Shown: positions 44,713 through 53,865, counted from the stretch's first letter. The stretch is DNA of 64,000 nucleotides from Bacteroides faecalis (GCF_003865075.1 NZ_BHWB01000004.1:62001-126000), one strand, 5' to 3'. Program-made: numbers and translations. Notes: generated from the letters alone by a model not told the origin.

Positions 44713-46266
44713 TTAAAACTTCCAAATCATTGGAATCAGAATCACAGAAATTAAAAATGTTATAATATTAAGTGGCAGTCCAATCTTGACAAAATCCGTA
44801 AACTTATAGTTGCCAATACCTTGAACAATTAAATTAGTCTGATAACCGATCGGAGTTGAGAAACTGGCAGAAGCAGCCATACAAATCACCACAAAGAATG
44901 GGGTCGGGCTCACTCCCAATTGAGAAGCTATTGACAACGCCAACGGGAAAGAAAGAGCAGCCGCAGCATTGTTAGTAATCAACTCCGTAAACAAATTAGT
45001 TATAACAAATAGTATAGCAAGCAACACATGTGGTCCGTAATCATCACTCAATCCGATAATAAACTTAGCTACACTATCAGCTACTCCTGAATTAACCATC
45101 GCCTTACTAATTGCAAACGCACAAGCAATGGTAATAAGAATATCCCAGGAAATATACTTAGTATACTTACGAGCAGGAAAAATATTAGTCCACGCCATTA
45201 TAATAGTAGTAATGGAAACAAAGAAAAACATATCCAACTTAATATCCGGAAACATTTCTTTGGTTGCAGGAAGCTCACCTACTGTAGCACCAACAATCAT
45301 CAATACCAATAAAATCAAAGCAAGCCAACGTTTCTTCTTACCGGCAGAATCCAGATCATTACCATTCGCCAACAGCACAAACACCGAAGACTCTCCCCAT
45401 GTCGGAATAAACGTATCATCAGCCATTACCACAAGTGTATCACCTTCACGAAGCACCACCTCATTCAGATTCGTAACATACCGCTGTCCGCTACGAGTCT
45501 TTATTTCTTTCACTTCGGCTCCATAATGACGTTGGAAATTAAAATCACTTAATTTTTTATTGATACCAGGAAAACGTGCACCCAACACAGCTTCTACGCG
45601 ATGTAGCTTTTCTCCTTCTTCTATTTCCTCATCAGGAACAGCCGTATCCGGACGAGCATCCGGTAAAAGTCGTTTGGAAAAAAGGAAAATATAAATAATA
45701 CCGGCAATAGCAATAAAAATTCCTACTTTACCTAACTCAAACATGGAGAAACCTTCAAATCCCGCTTCCAAAATCATCCCATGCACCACCAAATTGGTAG
45801 AAGTACCAATCAAAGTACAAATACCTCCGAGAATTGTAACATAAGAAAGCGGAATCAGAAATTTAGTTGCCGGAAGTTTAACTGACTTAGCCCAATGTTT
45901 AATGATAGGAGCAAATATAACAACTACCGGAGTATTATTAAGAAAAGCAGAAATAAATGCAACTGAAGGCAAAATACGCAATTGAGCCTTAAAAACATTA
46001 GTATGCCCTTGTGGAAGTAACTTCTTAATCACTTGCCCCAATGTACCTGATTGACGAATACCCTCACTCACCAGGAACAATAAAGCAACAGTAATCATAC
46101 CTTTATTACTAAACCCTTCAAGCATTTCTTTCGGAGTCAGAATTCCGGCACACAAAAACAAAACTACTACAGAAAAAAGTACCATACCCGGACGCATTTT
46201 ATCAGCAATCAGAGCGGCTACCATTCCTAATAAGGATAACAGTACAAATACAATTTCAAATGTCAT
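44713..46266 (-). CDS. SLC13/DASS-type sulfate transporter with RCK domain
   Basis: The 517-residue membrane protein has two sets of transmembrane helices of the divalent anion:Na+ symporter family (ALLFLVSEGIRQSGTL, FLNNTPVVVIFAPI; ITNLFTELITNNAAAALSFP, CMAASASFSTPIGYQTNLIV) separated by a cytoplasmic RCK/TrkA_C domain (about residues 215-300, with VKEIKTRSGQRYVTNLNEVVLREGDTLVV). It lies between cysC and cysQ, so sulfate is the expected substrate. Confidence 0.9.
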   Translation of the reverse strand: MTFEIVFVLLSLLGMVAALIADKMRPGMVLFSVVVLFLCAGILTPKEMLEGFSNKGMITVALLFLVSEGIRQSGTLGQVIKKLLPQGHTNVFKAQLRILPSVAFISAFLNNTPVVVIFAPIIKHWAKSVKLPATKFLIPLSYVTILGGICTLIGTSTNLVVHGMILEAGFEGFSMFELGKVGIFIAIAGIIYIFLFSKRLLPDARPDTAVPDEEIEEGEKLHRVEAVLGARFPGINKKLSDFNFQRHYGAEVKEIKTRSGQRYVTNLNEVVLREGDTLVVMADDTFIPTWGESSVFVLLANGNDLDSAGKKKRWLALILLVLMIVGATVGELPATKEMFPDIKLDMFFFVSITTIIMAWTNIFPARKYTKYISWDILITIACAFAISKAMVNSGVADSVAKFIIGLSDDYGPHVLLAILFVITNLFTELITNNAAAALSFPLALSIASQLGVSPTPFFVVICMAASASFSTPIGYQTNLIVQGIGNYKFTDFVKIGLPLNIITFLISVILIPMIWKF

Positions 46267-46277
46267 ATAAACATTAA

Positions 46278-47102
46278 TTAGTGTTTTCTTCTTTCCTCAA
46301 CGATGAACCACGGATTCAATAAATCTTCCTTATTATACCGAAGAGGTTCCTCTTTACCTGCCTGATATAATTCCATTCCGGCAGCCCTGGCTATCGCATG
46401 CCCGGCAGCTGTATCCCATTCCATAGTCGGAGCAAAACGCGGGTATACATTAGCTTTACCTTCAGCAACCAAACAGATTTTAATAGAACTTCCACTCGAT
46501 ATTAATTCAATAGCGCCGTGTTTCTTCTTCAAGTCTTCAATATATGTCTCAGTCTCAGATGTCAAATGTGAACGGGAAGCAACCACTACAAAACGATCCT
46601 GAACTTCCTTTACCGGTAACTTTTCCGATTTCCGTATCAACTGCTCCAATGTTATCATATTATCTTCCAAACAGATAATACCCTTACATTTATAAGCCCC
46701 TACTCCATCTACAGCAAAATAGAGTTCTTTTGTCACAGGAACATAAATCACACCGGCTACAGGTATAGACTCGCGCACCAAAGCGATATTCACCGTAAAT
46801 TCTCCATTACGTTTAATAAATTCTTTTGTTCCGTCCAACGGATCCACAATCCATAAAGTATCCCACTCGTGTCTCACTGCATATTCCAATCGCTTACCTT
46901 CTTCACTAAGAACAGGAAAAGGAGTCTCCTTCAAAATTGAAACGATCACTTCGTGTGCTTTTCGGTCTGCTATCGTTAAAGGAGAATTATCCGCTTTCCT
47001 CTCTATTTCAAAATCCGATGTCGGATCATTATAAATAGAAAGAATATTCTCACCTGCTTTCAAAGCCGCATCAATAGCAGCCATCACATATTTTTGTTCC
47101 AT
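46278..47102 (-). CDS. cysQ: 3'(2'),5'-bisphosphate nucleotidase
   Basis: CysQ hydrolyses 3'-phosphoadenosine 5'-phosphate (PAP), the product of sulfotransferases and PAPS turnover, to AMP. The 274-residue protein belongs to the inositol-monophosphatase fold: LSEEGKRL, the WIVDPLDGTKEFIKRNGEFTV motif and WDTAAGHAIARAAG are all metal- or substrate-binding. Its placement as the first gene of the cluster, before the transporter and PAPS genes, fits removal of PAP generated by the sulfotransferase. Confidence 0.95.
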   Translation of the reverse strand: MEQKYVMAAIDAALKAGENILSIYNDPTSDFEIERKADNSPLTIADRKAHEVIVSILKETPFPVLSEEGKRLEYAVRHEWDTLWIVDPLDGTKEFIKRNGEFTVNIALVRESIPVAGVIYVPVTKELYFAVDGVGAYKCKGIICLEDNMITLEQLIRKSEKLPVKEVQDRFVVVASRSHLTSETETYIEDLKKKHGAIELISSGSSIKICLVAEGKANVYPRFAPTMEWDTAAGHAIARAAGMELYQAGKEEPLRYNKEDLLNPWFIVEERRKH

Positions 47103-47270
47103 CAGAATCTTTATATTAAAATTGGCCTATCAATCAAGGTCATAAATCTCCTAAATTAAGAATTGACAAAAGTAAAAACTTTCTTTGCTAAAAAAGTTTC
47201 ACATCCCTTTTTTATAACTTCTTTTAGTAGATTGATAAATAAATCTAAAAATATATTCATACAACTCTAA

Positions 47271-47299
47271 TAAAAAAGCAGTAACTTCCCAGTTACCGC
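47271..47299 (-). terminator. Terminator after SPOR lipoprotein
   Basis: On the minus strand GGTAACT-GGGA-AGTTACTGC forms a tight hairpin (47281-47299) followed by TTTTTT (plus 47272-47277). It lies 56 bp after the SPOR stop and separates that gene from cysQ. Confidence 0.8.
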
Positions 47300-47354
47300 C
47301 TTCTTATTCGGGAAACAATACACATTCCTCCCGATATATATTACCAAAAAGAAA

Positions 47355-47843
47355 TTAATTAATACGATATAACAACCAAGCGTCTTTAAAACGACTCGGA
47401 TATTTAGCTTTGATAGCATCACGTGCCTCAGCAGCAGAAGGTTTATCAGCGAATGAGCTTGCAACGACACGGTACATAGCTTTTTCAGCATTGAATACAA
47501 TTGTAGCTTTATACCCTTGCGCATCTAACCAATCTCTCAGCCCTTCAGCATTTGCTTTCACACTAAAGCTACCAACAATGACGCTGTAATCTTTCAATCC
47601 TTGATTACCGGAAATAACAGTAACCTTTTCCTGACGAACACCGGAAGTATCCGTAGGCTTAGTTGTAGTAACAGGAGCAGTCACTACCGGAGTCACTTCT
47701 ACCGGAGCCTCAACCTGAGGTTCAGCCAACTCTTGTTGTTTAGCTTTCTCATAAGCTTTTTTATAGGCGCTTTCGCTAGATTTACAAGAGGCAAATGCCA
47801 ACACTATGCATACCCCCATTCCTAATACGACCAATTTTTTCAT
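47355..47843 (-). CDS. SPOR-domain lipoprotein
   Basis: A 162-residue lipoprotein (lipobox LAFASCKSSE) with a flexible Pro/Thr-rich linker and a C-terminal SPOR domain, about residues 78-160, with DYSVIVGSFSVKANAEGLRDWL and FKDAWLLYRI. SPOR domains bind denuded peptidoglycan at division sites, so this protein likely localises to the septum. It is a stand-alone gene with its own terminator. Confidence 0.9.
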   Translation of the reverse strand: MKKLVVLGMGVCIVLAFASCKSSESAYKKAYEKAKQQELAEPQVEAPVEVTPVVTAPVTTTKPTDTSGVRQEKVTVISGNQGLKDYSVIVGSFSVKANAEGLRDWLDAQGYKATIVFNAEKAMYRVVASSFADKPSAAEARDAIKAKYPSRFKDAWLLYRIN

Positions 47844-47960
47844 ACCTTTATACTCTGTTTTAATTAATAATTCAATGTTATCGTCTACTTATATTTAGTT
47901 TCCGGCAACAAAATAATAGAAATTTTATCATCCGGCAAAAGAAATCCAACGAAAAAACGT

Positions 47961-48731
47961 TTATTCCTCCTTCTTCTTATAAGAAATAGTTCCCGTTGCC
48001 TGATAAGTCGGCATCAAAAGCACTTCGGCAATTTGAATGTGTGCAGGAGCCGACGCTGCAAAATAAACAGTTTCAGCAATATCATCTCCCGTCAAAGGGC
48101 GAATACCTTTATAAAAATTATCAGCAGCCTGCCTATCACCTCTATAACGTACTACTGTAAAATTCGTCTCCACCATACCCGGTTTTATATTCGTCACCCT
48201 CAGCGGAGTATCTACCAGATCAATCCGAAGACCATCCGAAAGTGCCTTCACCGCTGCCTTGGTAGCACAGTAAACACTTCCCCCAGGATATGCTGCATCA
48301 CCGGCAATAGAACCGATATTAATAATGTGTCCACGTCCACGCTCAACCATCCCCGGAACAACCAAACGTGTCATAGCCAACAAAGCTTTGATATTCGTAT
48401 CAATCACAACATCCCATTCATCCAGATTTCCTTCAAATTCCTTATCCACTCCAATTACCAATCCGGCATTATTTACCAGCACATCAATAGATTTCCATTT
48501 TTCAGGCAAAGTCTCCAATGCCAAAGCTGCCTGTTTTCGGTCACGTACATCGAAAGGTAATATATACACCTGGACCCCATTAGCAGCCTCCAATTCAGAT
48601 TTCAATTTTTCAAGTTTCGACACAGTACGTGCATTCAAAATCAGATTCCATCCTTGAGATGCAAATTTACGGGCACAGCCTTCACCAATTCCACTACTTG
48701 CACCGGTAATAAAAACAATCTTAGTTTCCAT
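47961..48731 (-). CDS. Short-chain dehydrogenase (YdfG-like)
   Basis: A 256-residue SDR-family oxidoreductase. The cofactor motif is TGASSGIGEGCARKF, and the catalytic set Ser-Tyr-Lys is in INIGSIAG and YCATKAAVKALS; NNAG is present as VLVNNAGLV. Relatives related to YdfG act on 3-hydroxy acids such as serine or 3-hydroxypropionate with NADP, but the substrate here is not determined. It diverges from the helicase gene. Confidence 0.92.
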   Translation of the reverse strand: METKIVFITGASSGIGEGCARKFASQGWNLILNARTVSKLEKLKSELEAANGVQVYILPFDVRDRKQAALALETLPEKWKSIDVLVNNAGLVIGVDKEFEGNLDEWDVVIDTNIKALLAMTRLVVPGMVERGRGHIINIGSIAGDAAYPGGSVYCATKAAVKALSDGLRIDLVDTPLRVTNIKPGMVETNFTVVRYRGDRQAADNFYKGIRPLTGDDIAETVYFAASAPAHIQIAEVLLMPTYQATGTISYKKKEE

Positions 48732-48853
48732 TATGTTTCATTTTACAATATCAAGAGACAAAAGTACGTCTTAACATTCATTGGTTAGTCCCGAAGCGTA
48801 GTTAAATAAGATTAAACCACTTCATAAAAAAATGAATACTTCTCATCAGATCG

Positions 48854-48861
48854 TATCTTTG
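48854..48861 (+). promoter_or_regulatory. Promoter -7 box for the DEAD-box helicase
   Basis: TATCTTTG is a full match to TAnnTTTG, 44 bp before the start codon. The -33 box is not clear. Confidence 0.55.
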
Positions 48862-48876
48862 TACAATCATATAACA

Positions 48877-48890
48877 GAGCCGCGAGGCTC
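48877..48890 (+). promoter_or_regulatory. GNRA tetraloop hairpin in the helicase leader
   Basis: GAGCC-GCGA-GGCTC forms a stable 5-bp stem with a GNRA loop, 15 nt before the start codon at 48906 and within the short leader. It may affect translation at low temperature or bind the helicase itself. Confidence 0.45.
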
Positions 48891-48905
48891 ATTCAACTAT
48901 TTTAC

Positions 48906-50156
48906 ATGAATTTTGAAAATTTGAATTTAATAGAGCCACTTTTAAAAGCTCTGCAACAAGAGGGTTACACTACCCCTACTCCCATCCAAGAACAGGCCAT
49001 TCCAATTGTACTTCGTGGAAAAGATTTATTAGGTTGCGCACAGACCGGTACAGGAAAGACAGCAGCCTTTTCTCTCCCAATCCTACAAAAATTGTATAAG
49101 ACAGATCAGAAGAAAAATATCAAAGCCCTGATTTTAACTCCGACGCGTGAACTGGCTATTCAAATCGGCGAATGTTTCGAAGCCTACGAACGCTATACCG
49201 GGATAAAACATACTGTCATCTTCGGTGGTGTAAATCAAAAGTCTCAAACCGATGCTTTACGAGGAGGAGTGCAAATCCTAATAGCCACCCCCGGAAGATT
49301 ATTAGATCTGATAGACCAAAATTATATTTCTCTCAAATCTCTTGATTTTTTTGTATTAGACGAAGCGGACCGTATGCTCGACATGGGATTCATCCATGAC
49401 ATAAAACGCATACTAAAACTACTTCCTGTTCGACACCAGACCCTTTTTTTCTCCGCAACGATGCCTCCTGAAATAGAGAAATTAGCTAATTCGATGCTAA
49501 CCAATCCGGAAAAAGTAGAAGTAACACCTGCCTCTTCTACAGTAGATACCATTTCCCAGTCCATCTATTTTGTAGAAAAACAGCAGAAAAAGGACTTATT
49601 AATTCACCTGTTGAAGAACCCATCCATTGAATCTGTACTTATTTTTACTCGCACAAAACACGGTGCGGATAAGTTAGCACGTATTCTGACAAAAGCCGGA
49701 ATAGGAGCAGAAGCGATCCATGGTAATAAAACCCAGAATGCACGTCAGCGTGCGCTTACCAACTTCAAAAATCATACTCTCCGGGCACTGATCGCTACAG
49801 ACATAGCTGCCCGAGGAATCGATGTAGATTTACTATCCCATGTCATTAACTATGAGCTACCCAATATACCGGAAACTTATGTTCACCGTATCGGACGTAC
49901 AGGTCGTGCCGGACACGAAGGAACAGCAATCTCTTTCTGTGAGTCTGAAGAACTCCCCTATTTAAAAGATATTCAAAAGTTAATCGGCAAGAACATTCCA
50001 GTTATCAAAGATCATCCATTCATCACACAAGAAGGCATTAAAGCTCAGAGCGAAAAAGCTGAAGAAATCAAAGTCAAAGCCAAAGAAAAAAAAGCTTATC
50101 GTGGAAATCGGGCGAACGGAGATTACTGGCGGAGAAAAAAAATGAATAAAAACTAA
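48906..50156 (+). CDS. DEAD-box RNA helicase (RhlE-like)
   Basis: A 416-residue ATP-dependent RNA helicase used in ribosome assembly and RNA decay, often cold-induced. The Q motif ([13 protein letters not shown]), motif [29 protein letters not shown] ([13 protein letters not shown]), SAT, and [10 protein letters not shown] are all intact; the C-terminal tail from about 375 is basic ([17 protein letters not shown]). The leader carries a GNRA hairpin. A three-gene envelope cassette follows 78 bp downstream. Confidence 0.96.
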   Translation: MNFENLNLIEPLLKALQQEGYTTPTPIQEQAIPIVLRGKDLLGCAQTGTGKTAAFSLPILQKLYKTDQKKNIKALILTPTRELAIQIGECFEAYERYTGIKHTVIFGGVNQKSQTDALRGGVQILIATPGRLLDLIDQNYISLKSLDFFVLDEADRMLDMGFIHDIKRILKLLPVRHQTLFFSATMPPEIEKLANSMLTNPEKVEVTPASSTVDTISQSIYFVEKQQKKDLLIHLLKNPSIESVLIFTRTKHGADKLARILTKAGIGAEAIHGNKTQNARQRALTNFKNHTLRALIATDIAARGIDVDLLSHVINYELPNIPETYVHRIGRTGRAGHEGTAISFCESEELPYLKDIQKLIGKNIPVIKDHPFITQEGIKAQSEKAEEIKVKAKEKKAYRGNRANGDYWRRKKMNKN

Positions 50157-50234
50157 TTATTTTTTTCATCATTCGAGAACAACTTACCGATAAAAATGTT
50201 ATATTTGTGATATTTCATTTAAAATTTTAAAGAT

Positions 50235-50444
50235 ATGAAAGGATTAAATGTATTAGCAGCTTTTCTAGGTGGTGCAGCCGTAGGCGCAGCCCTTGGTATT
50301 TTGTTCGCTCCTGAAAAAGGAGAAGACACTCGTCATAAAATTGCAGAAATTCTTCGCAAGAAAGGTATCAAACTGAATCGCAGTGAGATGGAAAATCTCG
50401 TTGATGAGATAGCAGCTGAGATGAAAGGAGAAATAGCAGAATAA
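50235..50444 (+). CDS. YtxH-domain small membrane protein
   Basis: A 69-residue protein with one N-terminal membrane helix (AAFLGGAAVGAALGILFAPEKGEDTRHKIA) and a charged helical tail. This is the short YtxH form, associated with general stress in Bacillus relatives. It begins a three-gene unit with the holin-like and 85-residue genes, spaced 28 and 3 bp. Confidence 0.9.
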   Translation: MKGLNVLAAFLGGAAVGAALGILFAPEKGEDTRHKIAEILRKKGIKLNRSEMENLVDEIAAEMKGEIAE

Positions 50445-50472
50445 AGTAACAAAGGATTAAAACAGAGCGATC

Positions 50473-50835
50473 ATGTTTGCAGACGATAAAAGTATTGAGA
50501 ATTTTCAACAATTGTTTTTCGAGTTTAAGAAATATCTGGAACTTCAAAAAGAATACACTAAATTAGAGATTACAGAGAAGTTAGCCATACTTCTTTCCAC
50601 ATTAATTATGGTCTTAGTACTTGTTATCCTTGCTATGGTGGCTCTGTTTTACCTGCTTTTTGCATTAGCTTATATCCTGGAGCCTATAGTTGGCGGCTTA
50701 ATGATAAGCTTTTCCATCATAGCGGGTATAAACATCCTACTCATCATCGCTGTCATCATTTTCCGCAAGCGACTCATTATTTCTCCAATGGTGAACTTCC
50801 TTGCCGGTTTATTTTTAACCGATTCAAATAAATAA
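50473..50835 (+). CDS. Phage-holin-like (DUF1469) membrane protein
   Basis: A 120-residue protein with a short cytoplasmic helix (about residues 1-35, acidic and amphipathic) and two long hydrophobic helices (LSTLIMVLVLVILAMVALFYLLFALAYIL and VGGLMISFSIIAGINILLIIAVII). It resembles the actinophage-holin-3/DUF1469 family found in stress cassettes with YtxH, not a true lysis protein; no lysin is nearby. Function unproven. Confidence 0.8.
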   Translation: MFADDKSIENFQQLFFEFKKYLELQKEYTKLEITEKLAILLSTLIMVLVLVILAMVALFYLLFALAYILEPIVGGLMISFSIIAGINILLIIAVIIFRKRLIISPMVNFLAGLFLTDSNK

Positions 50836-50838
50836 GTT

Positions 50839-51096
50839 ATGAGCACGCAGTCCCCCCAAAAAATAACTTTAGAAGAAATAACCCAACGCAAAAAAAAGCT
50901 ACAAGGCGAAATCCAAGTTCAGAAGAAGGCGATGACAGCCACTGTACGCGAAATATTTGCTCCTCTTGCACCGGCAAATAATAAAGCAGATGCTATTATG
51001 CGTTCATTCAATACCGGTATGGCGGTATTCGATGGTGTCATGCTGGGAATAAAAATCATGCGGAAGATACGGAAATATTTTAGAAATCTGAAATAA
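50839..51096 (+). CDS. Hypothetical 85-residue partner of the YtxH/holin-like pair
   Basis: A small, highly charged protein (basic pI expected) with a coiled helix (LEEITQRKKKLQGEIQVQKKAM) and a C-terminal segment GMAVFDGVMLGIKIMRKIRKYF that may lie on the membrane. It begins 3 bp after the holin-like gene. No family is recognised beyond co-occurrence with YtxH/holin-like genes. Confidence 0.75.
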   Translation: MSTQSPQKITLEEITQRKKKLQGEIQVQKKAMTATVREIFAPLAPANNKADAIMRSFNTGMAVFDGVMLGIKIMRKIRKYFRNLK

Positions 51097-51127
51097 AAAA
51101 ATAGGCGGAAAAAATCATTCCCGCCTA
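51095..51127 (-). terminator. Shared terminator between the cassette and smalltalk
   Basis: TAGGCGG (51102-51108) pairs with CCGCCTA (51121-51127). On the minus strand the stem is followed by TTTTTTT (plus 51095-51101), a good terminator for the HU/smalltalk transcript, and it can also fold on the plus strand after the 85-residue gene. Confidence 0.75.
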
Positions 51128-51163
51128 CTACCTCTATTTAATAATCGACTTAGTAACTACTTA

Positions 51164-51256
51164 TCACAATATTGCCGTTTGTACTCCAAGCACTCCGGCA
51201 ATAGCACCGGCAACAGCAATAATTACTTTTAATACCACACTCCACGTTTTCTTCAT
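51164..51256 (-). CDS. Smalltalk-family micropeptide (copy 1)
   Basis: A 30-residue peptide, MKKTWSVVLKVIIAVAGAIA followed by GVLGVQTAIL, matching the Bacteroidetes smalltalk family: a short basic start, one hydrophobic helix with Ala/Gly, and the GV-Q near the end. It lies 41 bp after the HU-like gene on the same strand, the usual arrangement, and is followed by a terminator. Its function is unknown; its conservation suggests a membrane role. Confidence 0.8.
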   Translation of the reverse strand: MKKTWSVVLKVIIAVAGAIAGVLGVQTAIL

Positions 51257-51297
51257 AGATTCTTTCTATTTTTAAATTTAACAATTCATTTTATAGC

Positions 51298-51819
51298 TTA
51301 CAATGTGGGATCCGGTGATTCCCCACTGTCATCACCGTCGCCTTTGTCATCTCCACCTTCACCTCCATCAGGATTTTCCGGTGTCACAATCGCATTGATT
51401 TTCTTTAGATAATCATCCAAACTGATCAAGTCAAGCTTCTCGTCCGCACGACTGGCTGTTTTTGTGATACGTAATTCTTTATTTGCTTGGAAGAAAATAC
51501 GCACACTCTCTACACTATTGGCAGTAATGTCCTTCGCCAAATCTGCACCTTTCGAACGAGCTGTCAGCATAAACACTCCTAAACCTTCGATATTTACCGA
51601 CTTACCTTCCAGCAACTGTTCTTTCAACTTATCCACAAAGTTCTGAATAACACTTTTGATATCACCAACCGAAAGCGAAGAACGATCCTGCATCTTCTGT
51701 GCAAGATATTTCAAATTAACAGTTTGACCTAAAGTAACCAAATGCGGATAATATCTCTTAGGAGAATTAGGAACACGCGGATCCGATGGTCGCGTAACGA
51801 TTTTGTAAATTACACTCAT
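51298..51819 (-). CDS. HU-like DNA-binding protein with acidic tail (copy 1)
   Basis: A 173-residue member of the HU/IHF-like (HU-HIG) family typical of Bacteroidetes. The HU fold covers about residues 1-125 (VNLKYLAQKMQDRSSLSVG, VKSVIQNF-like DIKSVIQNFVDKLKEQLLEGKSVN, IEGLGVFMLT). The C-terminal 30 residues are acidic, Gly/Asp/Glu-rich and end in GESPDPTL, the same end as the second copy at 53926. It is directly upstream of a smalltalk peptide; no amidase follows this copy. Confidence 0.85.
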   Translation of the reverse strand: MSVIYKIVTRPSDPRVPNSPKRYYPHLVTLGQTVNLKYLAQKMQDRSSLSVGDIKSVIQNFVDKLKEQLLEGKSVNIEGLGVFMLTARSKGADLAKDITANSVESVRIFFQANKELRITKTASRADEKLDLISLDDYLKKINAIVTPENPDGGEGGDDKGDGDDSGESPDPTL

Positions 51820-51913
51820 AATACGTTTTTTTTTAAAGATTTAAATTCAAATTATTTTTTCACGTGTCGTTGATCAACGATGCAAAGGTGAAGTTTTTAT
51901 TTTGAATGGACAA

Positions 51914-51942
51914 TAAAAAAAGCCCCACAAGGAGCCTTTTTT
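51914..51942 (-). terminator. Terminator after the WbuC gene
   Basis: On the minus strand AAGGCTCC-TTGT-GGGGCTTT forms an 8-bp stem with two G-T pairs, followed by TTTTTATTG. It lies 67 bp after the WbuC stop and could work in both directions. Confidence 0.65.
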
Positions 51943-52008
51943 AAAATATCATTTATAATACACTAAATATCAGCGTCTTCTAATACAAGTGTAAATAAAA
52001 CAAGTAAA

Positions 52009-52401
52009 CTAATACAATATATCTTCCGGTTGGAATGGAATATAAGGTCCGTCTTTTACTTCAAAAACTACTGAACCTTGCTCTAATACCTCTAATGTGT
52101 GCCATTGTCCGATAGGGACATGAACACCATAATTCCCATTTAAAGGAGCTAATAAAAATGATTCTGTTTCAGCTCCCATTTCATTATAGAACATCACACG
52201 AATTTTTCCTCGAAGAAGAATATAAGTTTCTGCGGTATTACGATGACGGTGAATAGGAAGTATCGTACCAATTTCCAATGCATTTAATAAACGCTGTGCT
52301 TTCGCATCAAGAGAATCATGAAGATTAAAATTCATTCTCAACCGTTCACTTGCTTTTGCTTTCTCCGAAACCTCGTCTAATAAGCTATTATCTATAATCA
52401 T
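52009..52401 (-). CDS. WbuC-family cupin protein
   Basis: A 130-residue cupin metalloprotein of the WbuC family, found in O-antigen and capsule loci. The cupin motif is seen in PIHRHRNTAETYILLRGKIRV and GVHVPIGQWHTLEV; His ligands are present. The N-terminal helix (LDEVSEKAKASERLRMNFNLH) is family-specific. It stands alone here, between a terminator and a dead IS4 copy, so it may be a remnant of a neighbouring polysaccharide locus. Its enzymatic role is unknown. Confidence 0.85.
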   Translation of the reverse strand: MIIDNSLLDEVSEKAKASERLRMNFNLHDSLDAKAQRLLNALEIGTILPIHRHRNTAETYILLRGKIRVMFYNEMGAETESFLLAPLNGNYGVHVPIGQWHTLEVLEQGSVVFEVKDGPYIPFQPEDILY

Positions 52402-52452
52402 AATTTTATACCATTTTAGTTTTCAAATATTCCTCATGTCATTAGTGTCCCA

Positions 52453-53620
52453 TTAAAATTGGGACAAATTAAATAAATTTGATCCATTGGGTCCGAATCG
52501 TTCTTTGTCATTTTGAAATTTAGTTTTATCAAATAGGTCTCTCAGATGAGTCTTATCAGTCAATGAGATGCTCAATATTTGTAGCACTTCATATGTACTT
52601 CTGTCAAGTTGCATATCGTGTTGAATGATTGCCACCAAAGAGTAAGCGCATATTGTAGCATATATCTGTATTCGAACAGCATTCTCTGTAGTTCCCCAAA
52701 ATCTTTTGATTTTAAGGTGCTACTTGAGCCTTTTGAAAAACAGCTCTACCTGCCAGCAATTTTTATAAAGTTCAGTAACTTGAAGCGCAGATATATGCAT
52801 CGCATTGGTTATGAATATAAATTCTCTTTCTTGTTCTTCATCCCAATATTTAACCAGTCTAAGTAGTTCCGAATAATATTGCTTAGGATAGAATCCGGTC
52901 AGAAGTAGACTCGCCTCTGACAGCACATTCTTAGGCAGCCTACGTTTCCATTGGATGGATTTGTACCCGAGGTTCTTTTTTGCTCTGACAACAAAGTAGA
53001 CTTCAATTTGATGAATTTTATACAGCATCTTGAAGTTGTTATAACCGCGGTCAAAGATATAATAAGAGCCGGTTCATAAGGAATCTCATTCATCGCTTTC
53101 GAATCATGCACGGATGCTTCCGTAATATGAAAGAATGCAGGGTGTGTTTCCACATCATATAATGTATGCACTTTGACGCCACCTTTCTTCTTGTAGAATT
53201 TAGCCCACCAAAAGACTGAAAGACACAGATCAATAGTTGTCGATTCGAAAGCATAAATGTTACCATTAACCTTGAAAATATGATTAACACGCTTTTGTCG
53301 TACTTCGCCAACCAGATAGTAAGCATATTCTTCAAAGATGTGATAGTCTTTATTTTGATTGGCTCTTGCCAACGGTGACTTTAATACGTTTTTACCTATT
53401 CCTAAAATGAACACTTAGAACGATGAGCTTCAAGGGCAACAATCAGATCTCTCAAACTTTCACGATTAGAAAGTTGGCCGAACATCAAAGTAAGTAATTG
53501 ATTCCAGCAAATAAAATGTTCTATATAACGATTCCCGTGATACTTGTCAACAATGCGTCGAAACTTATCCTCGTTTAAGAATGAGATTAATTGGGAAAAC
53601 ACATATTTCTCTTTATTCAT
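52453..53620 (-). pseudogene. Degenerate IS4-family transposase
   Basis: Three frames together recover a DUF4372-type IS4 transposase: 53402-53620 (MNKEKYVFSQLISFLNEDKF, N-terminal domain), 52899-53414 (first Asp in TTIDLCLSVFWW) and 52720-53028 (after the second Asp, whose FDRGYNN motif can be read only by removing a one-base deletion near 53070). A stop TAG at 52720-52722 follows FFKRLK, and the frame continues to 52453 (KIKRFWGTTENAVRIQ). There are therefore at least two frameshifts and one nonsense codon; it cannot be active. A 21-base hairpin (TGTCCC...GGGACA, 52446-52466) marks its downstream end. Confidence 0.85.
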
Positions 53621-53794
53621 TGCAGGCTTTTATTGGGCTACAAAGGTATAAATTGAAATCGTCGTTCTTTCTAAAAGCTATGTAACCAAATTTCAAATAT
53701 TTCAAAGAACTATTTTAGATTTTAATGAGACAGCAATGTAGCAAAATATATCCACATTTACAACATTATTCACCGGGAATAAGGGATAATAATC

Positions 53795-53814
53795 GACTAT
53801 AAGTGACTATAAGT
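53795..53814. repeat. Tandem 10-bp repeat upstream of HU copy 2
   Basis: GACTATAAGT is repeated twice without a gap, then GTTCACAAC. The spacing suggests a direct-repeat binding site above the promoter at 53858-53865. It has some likeness to the TATAGTGAC units at 18256-18332. Confidence 0.5.
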
Positions 53815-53857
53815 GTTCACAACTGAGCATAACCGACATTCGCGAATTTCAGTGAGT

Positions 53858-53865
53858 TATCTTTG
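53858..53865 (+). promoter_or_regulatory. Promoter -7 box for HU copy 2
   Basis: TATCTTTG matches TAnnTTTG and lies 60 bp before the start at 53926; it falls at the head of the longer open frame and so argues against that start. Confidence 0.55.

Noticed and set aside
50473..50835. Prophage holin
   Set aside because: No lysin, capsid or other phage genes are nearby; the family occurs in stress cassettes with YtxH.
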